Assembly: GCA_900552955.1 (NCBI GenBank) | Contig: USBO01000013.1 | Coordinates: 1 to 24,117, forward strand | Length of the DNA stretch: 24,117 nucleotides | Direction of reading: 5' to 3' | Origin: an uncultured Alistipes sp. | GTDB taxonomy: Bacteria; Bacteroidota; Bacteroidia; Bacteroidales; Rikenellaceae | In this document: positions 22,237 to 24,117 of the stretch, one piece after another | Layout: every line of letters starts with the position of its first letter | Position numbering within the stretch: position 1 is the stretch's first letter | Translations under genes and position numbers: made by a program | Notes under the pieces: generated by a model | What the model saw: the letters and a program-made list of their open reading frames with translations, nothing else | Database searches by the model: none | Told to the model about the DNA's origin: nothing

Positions 22237-23295
22237 TCAACGGGTTTTCGTCATGTTTTCAACAACCTTTTCGGCAATCGAACGGTAGCGGGACTCCACC
22301 GCGGGGTCGGTTCCGGCCGCCGGTCTGCCCCCTTCCGATCCCTCCATGACGGACTGCACGATCGGTATCTCGCCCAGGAAGGGAACGTCGTTCCGCTCGG
22401 CGAACGCGCGCGCTCCCCCGCGGCCGAAGAGGTAGTAGCGGTTGTCGGGCAGCTCCCTGGGGGTGAACCACGCCATATTCTCGATGACGCCCACCACCGG
22501 AATGCCGATCTTCTCGGCGCGGAACATCTCCACGCCGCGCCGCACATCGGCCACGGCCACCTGCTGCGGCGTCGAGACGATCACCGCGCCGGCGATCGTC
22601 AGTTCCGAGATGACGGCCAGATGCACGCCTCCCGTCCCCGGCGGGAAATCCACGAGCAGGAAGTCGAGCCCGCCCCAGCGCGTCTGGTGAATCATCTGGC
22701 GCAGGGCGTTGGTGGCCATCGCGTCGCGCCAGATCAGCGCGTCGGAGGGTTTGATGAAGAAGCCGATCGACATCAGTTTGATCCCCATCGCATCGGCCGG
22801 CAGAATGCAATCCTCGCCGTCGATGCGTTCGGCCTGGGGGAGATAGTCCTCCACGCCGAACATCTTGGGCTGCGATGGCCCGTAGATGTCCGCATCGAGG
22901 ATGCCCACGCGGTAGCCCATGTTGCGCAGCGTGAGGGCCAGATTGGCCGTGACGGTCGATTTACCGACGCCGCCCTTGCCCGATGCCACGGCCAGCACCT
23001 TGCCGATGCCGTTGGTGAACGTGCGGGGCGCCGCCGCAGGCGCGGCTTTGGGTGCGGCCTCCCTGACCAGCACCGAGATATGCGACGGATCGAGCGCCAG
23101 CTCGCCGGCGAGGGCTTCCTCGACCTGTCGTTTGATCTTCACGGCGAAGGGATCGCGTGCCTTGTCGAAGCGGAGCGTCACGTTCACGCGCCCTTCGCCG
23201 CTCTCGATCCGCTCCACGATGCCGCTCTCCACGATGTTGCGTCCGGTTTCGGGGTGGACGATGCGCGCGAGCAGCGTTTTGATTGTTTGTTCCAT
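22237..23295 (-). CDS. mrp: Mrp/ApbC family P-loop ATPase (Fe-S carrier type), lacking CxxC
   Basis: Mrp/ApbC proteins are MinD/Nbp35-like ATPases that carry or assemble iron-sulfur clusters. The start is set at 23295, where MEQTIKTLLARIVHPETG begins the N-terminal MIP18/DUF59 domain (about 1-85); the open frame upstream is not protein-like. The deviant Walker A SGKGGVGKS is at 105-113, followed by ILDADIYGPSQP (switch) and FPPGTGG. The 352-residue length is normal. The C-terminal CxxC that binds the cluster in most homologues is missing: the site reads ENMAWFTPRELPDNRYY, and the protein has a single cysteine. In PPGTGG a glycine also replaces the usual aspartate. So the cluster-carrier role is uncertain. 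A good -7 element precedes the gene. Confidence 0.9.
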   Translation of the reverse strand: MEQTIKTLLARIVHPETGRNIVESGIVERIESGEGRVNVTLRFDKARDPFAVKIKRQVEEALAGELALDPSHISVLVREAAPKAAPAAAPRTFTNGIGKVLAVASGKGGVGKSTVTANLALTLRNMGYRVGILDADIYGPSQPKMFGVEDYLPQAERIDGEDCILPADAMGIKLMSIGFFIKPSDALIWRDAMATNALRQMIHQTRWGGLDFLLVDFPPGTGGVHLAVISELTIAGAVIVSTPQQVAVADVRRGVEMFRAEKIGIPVVGVIENMAWFTPRELPDNRYYLFGRGGARAFAERNDVPFLGEIPIVQSVMEGSEGGRPAAGTDPAVESRYRSIAEKVVENMTKTR

Positions 23296-23319
23296 AATGT
23301 GACCCGAATAGGATTCCGT

Positions 23320-23327
23320 CAAAGATA
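23320..23327 (-). promoter_or_regulatory. -7 promoter element of mrp
   Basis: On the minus strand TATCTTTG is an exact match to TAnnTTTG, placing transcription start about 18 nt before the ATG. No clear -33 element is seen. Confidence 0.6.
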
Positions 23328-23519
23328 ACGATATTTTCCGAGATAGCAGTATGTTGCCGAAAATTATGCGCGTATTCGTTTTCGGATGTCTTTGGTCGTC
23401 AGCGCATTCGGATCGGGGATGTCCTCGAACGGTGCGGCAGGGCGCGGGCTGCGGCGGACGGCTGCGGAAAAACGGGTCGAAAATTTCGGATCGTCTGACG
23501 ATGCAAAGGCCAAATTGTG

Positions 23520-23527
23520 TATCTTTG
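23520..23527 (+). promoter_or_regulatory. -7 promoter element of sppA
   Basis: TATCTTTG is an exact match to TAnnTTTG and is followed by C, giving a start near 23534 and a leader of about 53 nt. It diverges from the mrp promoter. The 290-nt gap between mrp and sppA holds nothing else that I can support. Confidence 0.6.
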
Positions 23528-23586
23528 CTTGTCGGAGACTCTTTGTGTCCGAAAAGGTTAGGGCAATCATTCAAAAACGTCGGAAT

Positions 23587-24117
23587 ATGAACTTTTCAAA
23601 GACCTTTCTGGCCGGCTTGCTGGCCTTCATCGTGGGCAATGTGCTCATCGTCATGCTGTGGAGCCTATTCGTGATGGGGATCGTCGGGGCGCTTTCGGCC
23701 ACGGCGGGCCTCGAAAAGGGGTCGATTCTCCGGATCGACCTCTCGGAGAACATCGTCGAGGCGCCGCCCGCCGACCCCTTTGCCGGCATCGACTTCCGTA
23801 CGATGACCTCCACGCCGCATGTCACGCTCTTCGATGCGTTGCGGGCCATCGACGCCGCCAAGAGCGACCCCCGCATCGAGGGAATCTACATCCGTCCCAA
23901 CGGACAGGGCGCCGTCTCGATGGCCGTGCTGGAGGAGCTGCGCGCCGCCATCGCCGATTTCAAGGCCGAGAGCGGCAAATTCGTGCTGGCCTACGACGAG
24001 ATGTACGGACAGGGCGGCTACTACCTGGCCTCGGTGGCCGACGGAGTGTATGTCCAGCCCGAAGGCGGCGTCGACTGGCACGGACTGGCATTCAATACCT
24101 TATTCTTCAAGGGATTG
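23587..24117 (+). CDS. sppA: Signal peptide peptidase SppA, 67K type, 3' truncated by window end
   Basis: SppA is a membrane-bound serine protease that degrades cleaved signal peptides. The frame starts at ATG 23587 and runs open to the last base, giving 177 codons of a protein that is about 590 residues in relatives. A membrane anchor covers about 7-40 (FLAGLLAFIVGNVLIVMLWS...). The start of the first S49/ClpP-like domain follows, with LRIDLSENIVE (48-58) and the conserved GQGGYYLASVADGVYVQPEG at about 141-160, then VDWHGLAFNTLFFKGL, which closely tracks E. coli SppA. The catalytic lysine (E. coli K209) and serine lie beyond the window, so activity cannot be judged. Confidence 0.9.
   Translation, partial: MNFSKTFLAGLLAFIVGNVLIVMLWSLFVMGIVGALSATAGLEKGSILRIDLSENIVEAPPADPFAGIDFRTMTSTPHVTLFDALRAIDAAKSDPRIEGIYIRPNGQGAVSMAVLEELRAAIADFKAESGKFVLAYDEMYGQGGYYLASVADGVYVQPEGGVDWHGLAFNTLFFKGL

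Noticed and set aside
23296..23574. 93-codon N-terminal extension of mrp
   Set aside because: It runs through the mrp promoter element and is unlike any Mrp N-terminus; the DUF59 domain starts at MEQTIKTL.
23351..23590. 79-codon frame in the mrp-sppA gap
   Set aside because: It spans both promoters and is not protein-like; no supporting signal precedes it.

Overview
The window looks like chromosome from a GC-rich member of the Bacteroidales, most likely Alistipes or a close relative (Rikenellaceae). This is inferred from gene content and signals, not from a database match. The evidence is several promoters with the Bacteroidetes -7 element TAnnTTTG, usually weak or absent Shine-Dalgarno sites, an S46 dipeptidyl-peptidase, a Bacteroidetes-type TonB energiser operon (ExbB, small membrane protein, ExbD, ExbD), a type I asparaginase and an Mrp protein lacking the CxxC motif. 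Most of it is core housekeeping DNA with little accessory material.

Layout, left to right. Positions 1-2268 hold the 3' part of a helicase gene with a C-terminal nuclease-like domain. It is visibly less GC-rich than the rest and abuts the 3' side of tRNA-Cys(GCA) (minus strand). Next come dprA-tatD-ansA (2609-5589, plus), then the TonB energiser operon (5948-8268, plus) closed by a strong GNRA-loop terminator. RNase HII (minus) and a multi-pass membrane protein (plus) are divergently transcribed from good promoters. An AraC-family regulator (10338-11234) has a 10-bp-arm palindrome over its own promoter. Between it and a multidomain lipoprotein (11597-13210) lies a short promoter-to-terminator unit that may encode a small RNA or act as an attenuator.

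From 13279 to 21832 every gene is on the minus strand. In transcription order these are nadA and an S46 peptidase (one unit), kbl and an Lrp/AsnC regulator (one unit), then queD and polA. The gene-free stretch 21833-22236 is strikingly AT-rich and carries an array of DnaA-box-like 9-mers, including exact TTATCCACA and TTATGCACA. It is the best candidate in the window for a chromosomal replication origin. To its right are mrp (minus) and the first 177 codons of sppA (plus, running off the end).

The points most worth following up are the origin-like array, the short transcription unit at 11416-11541, the G9 tract just behind the lipoprotein lipobox, the AraC promoter palindrome and the helicase-nuclease gene next to tRNA-Cys.
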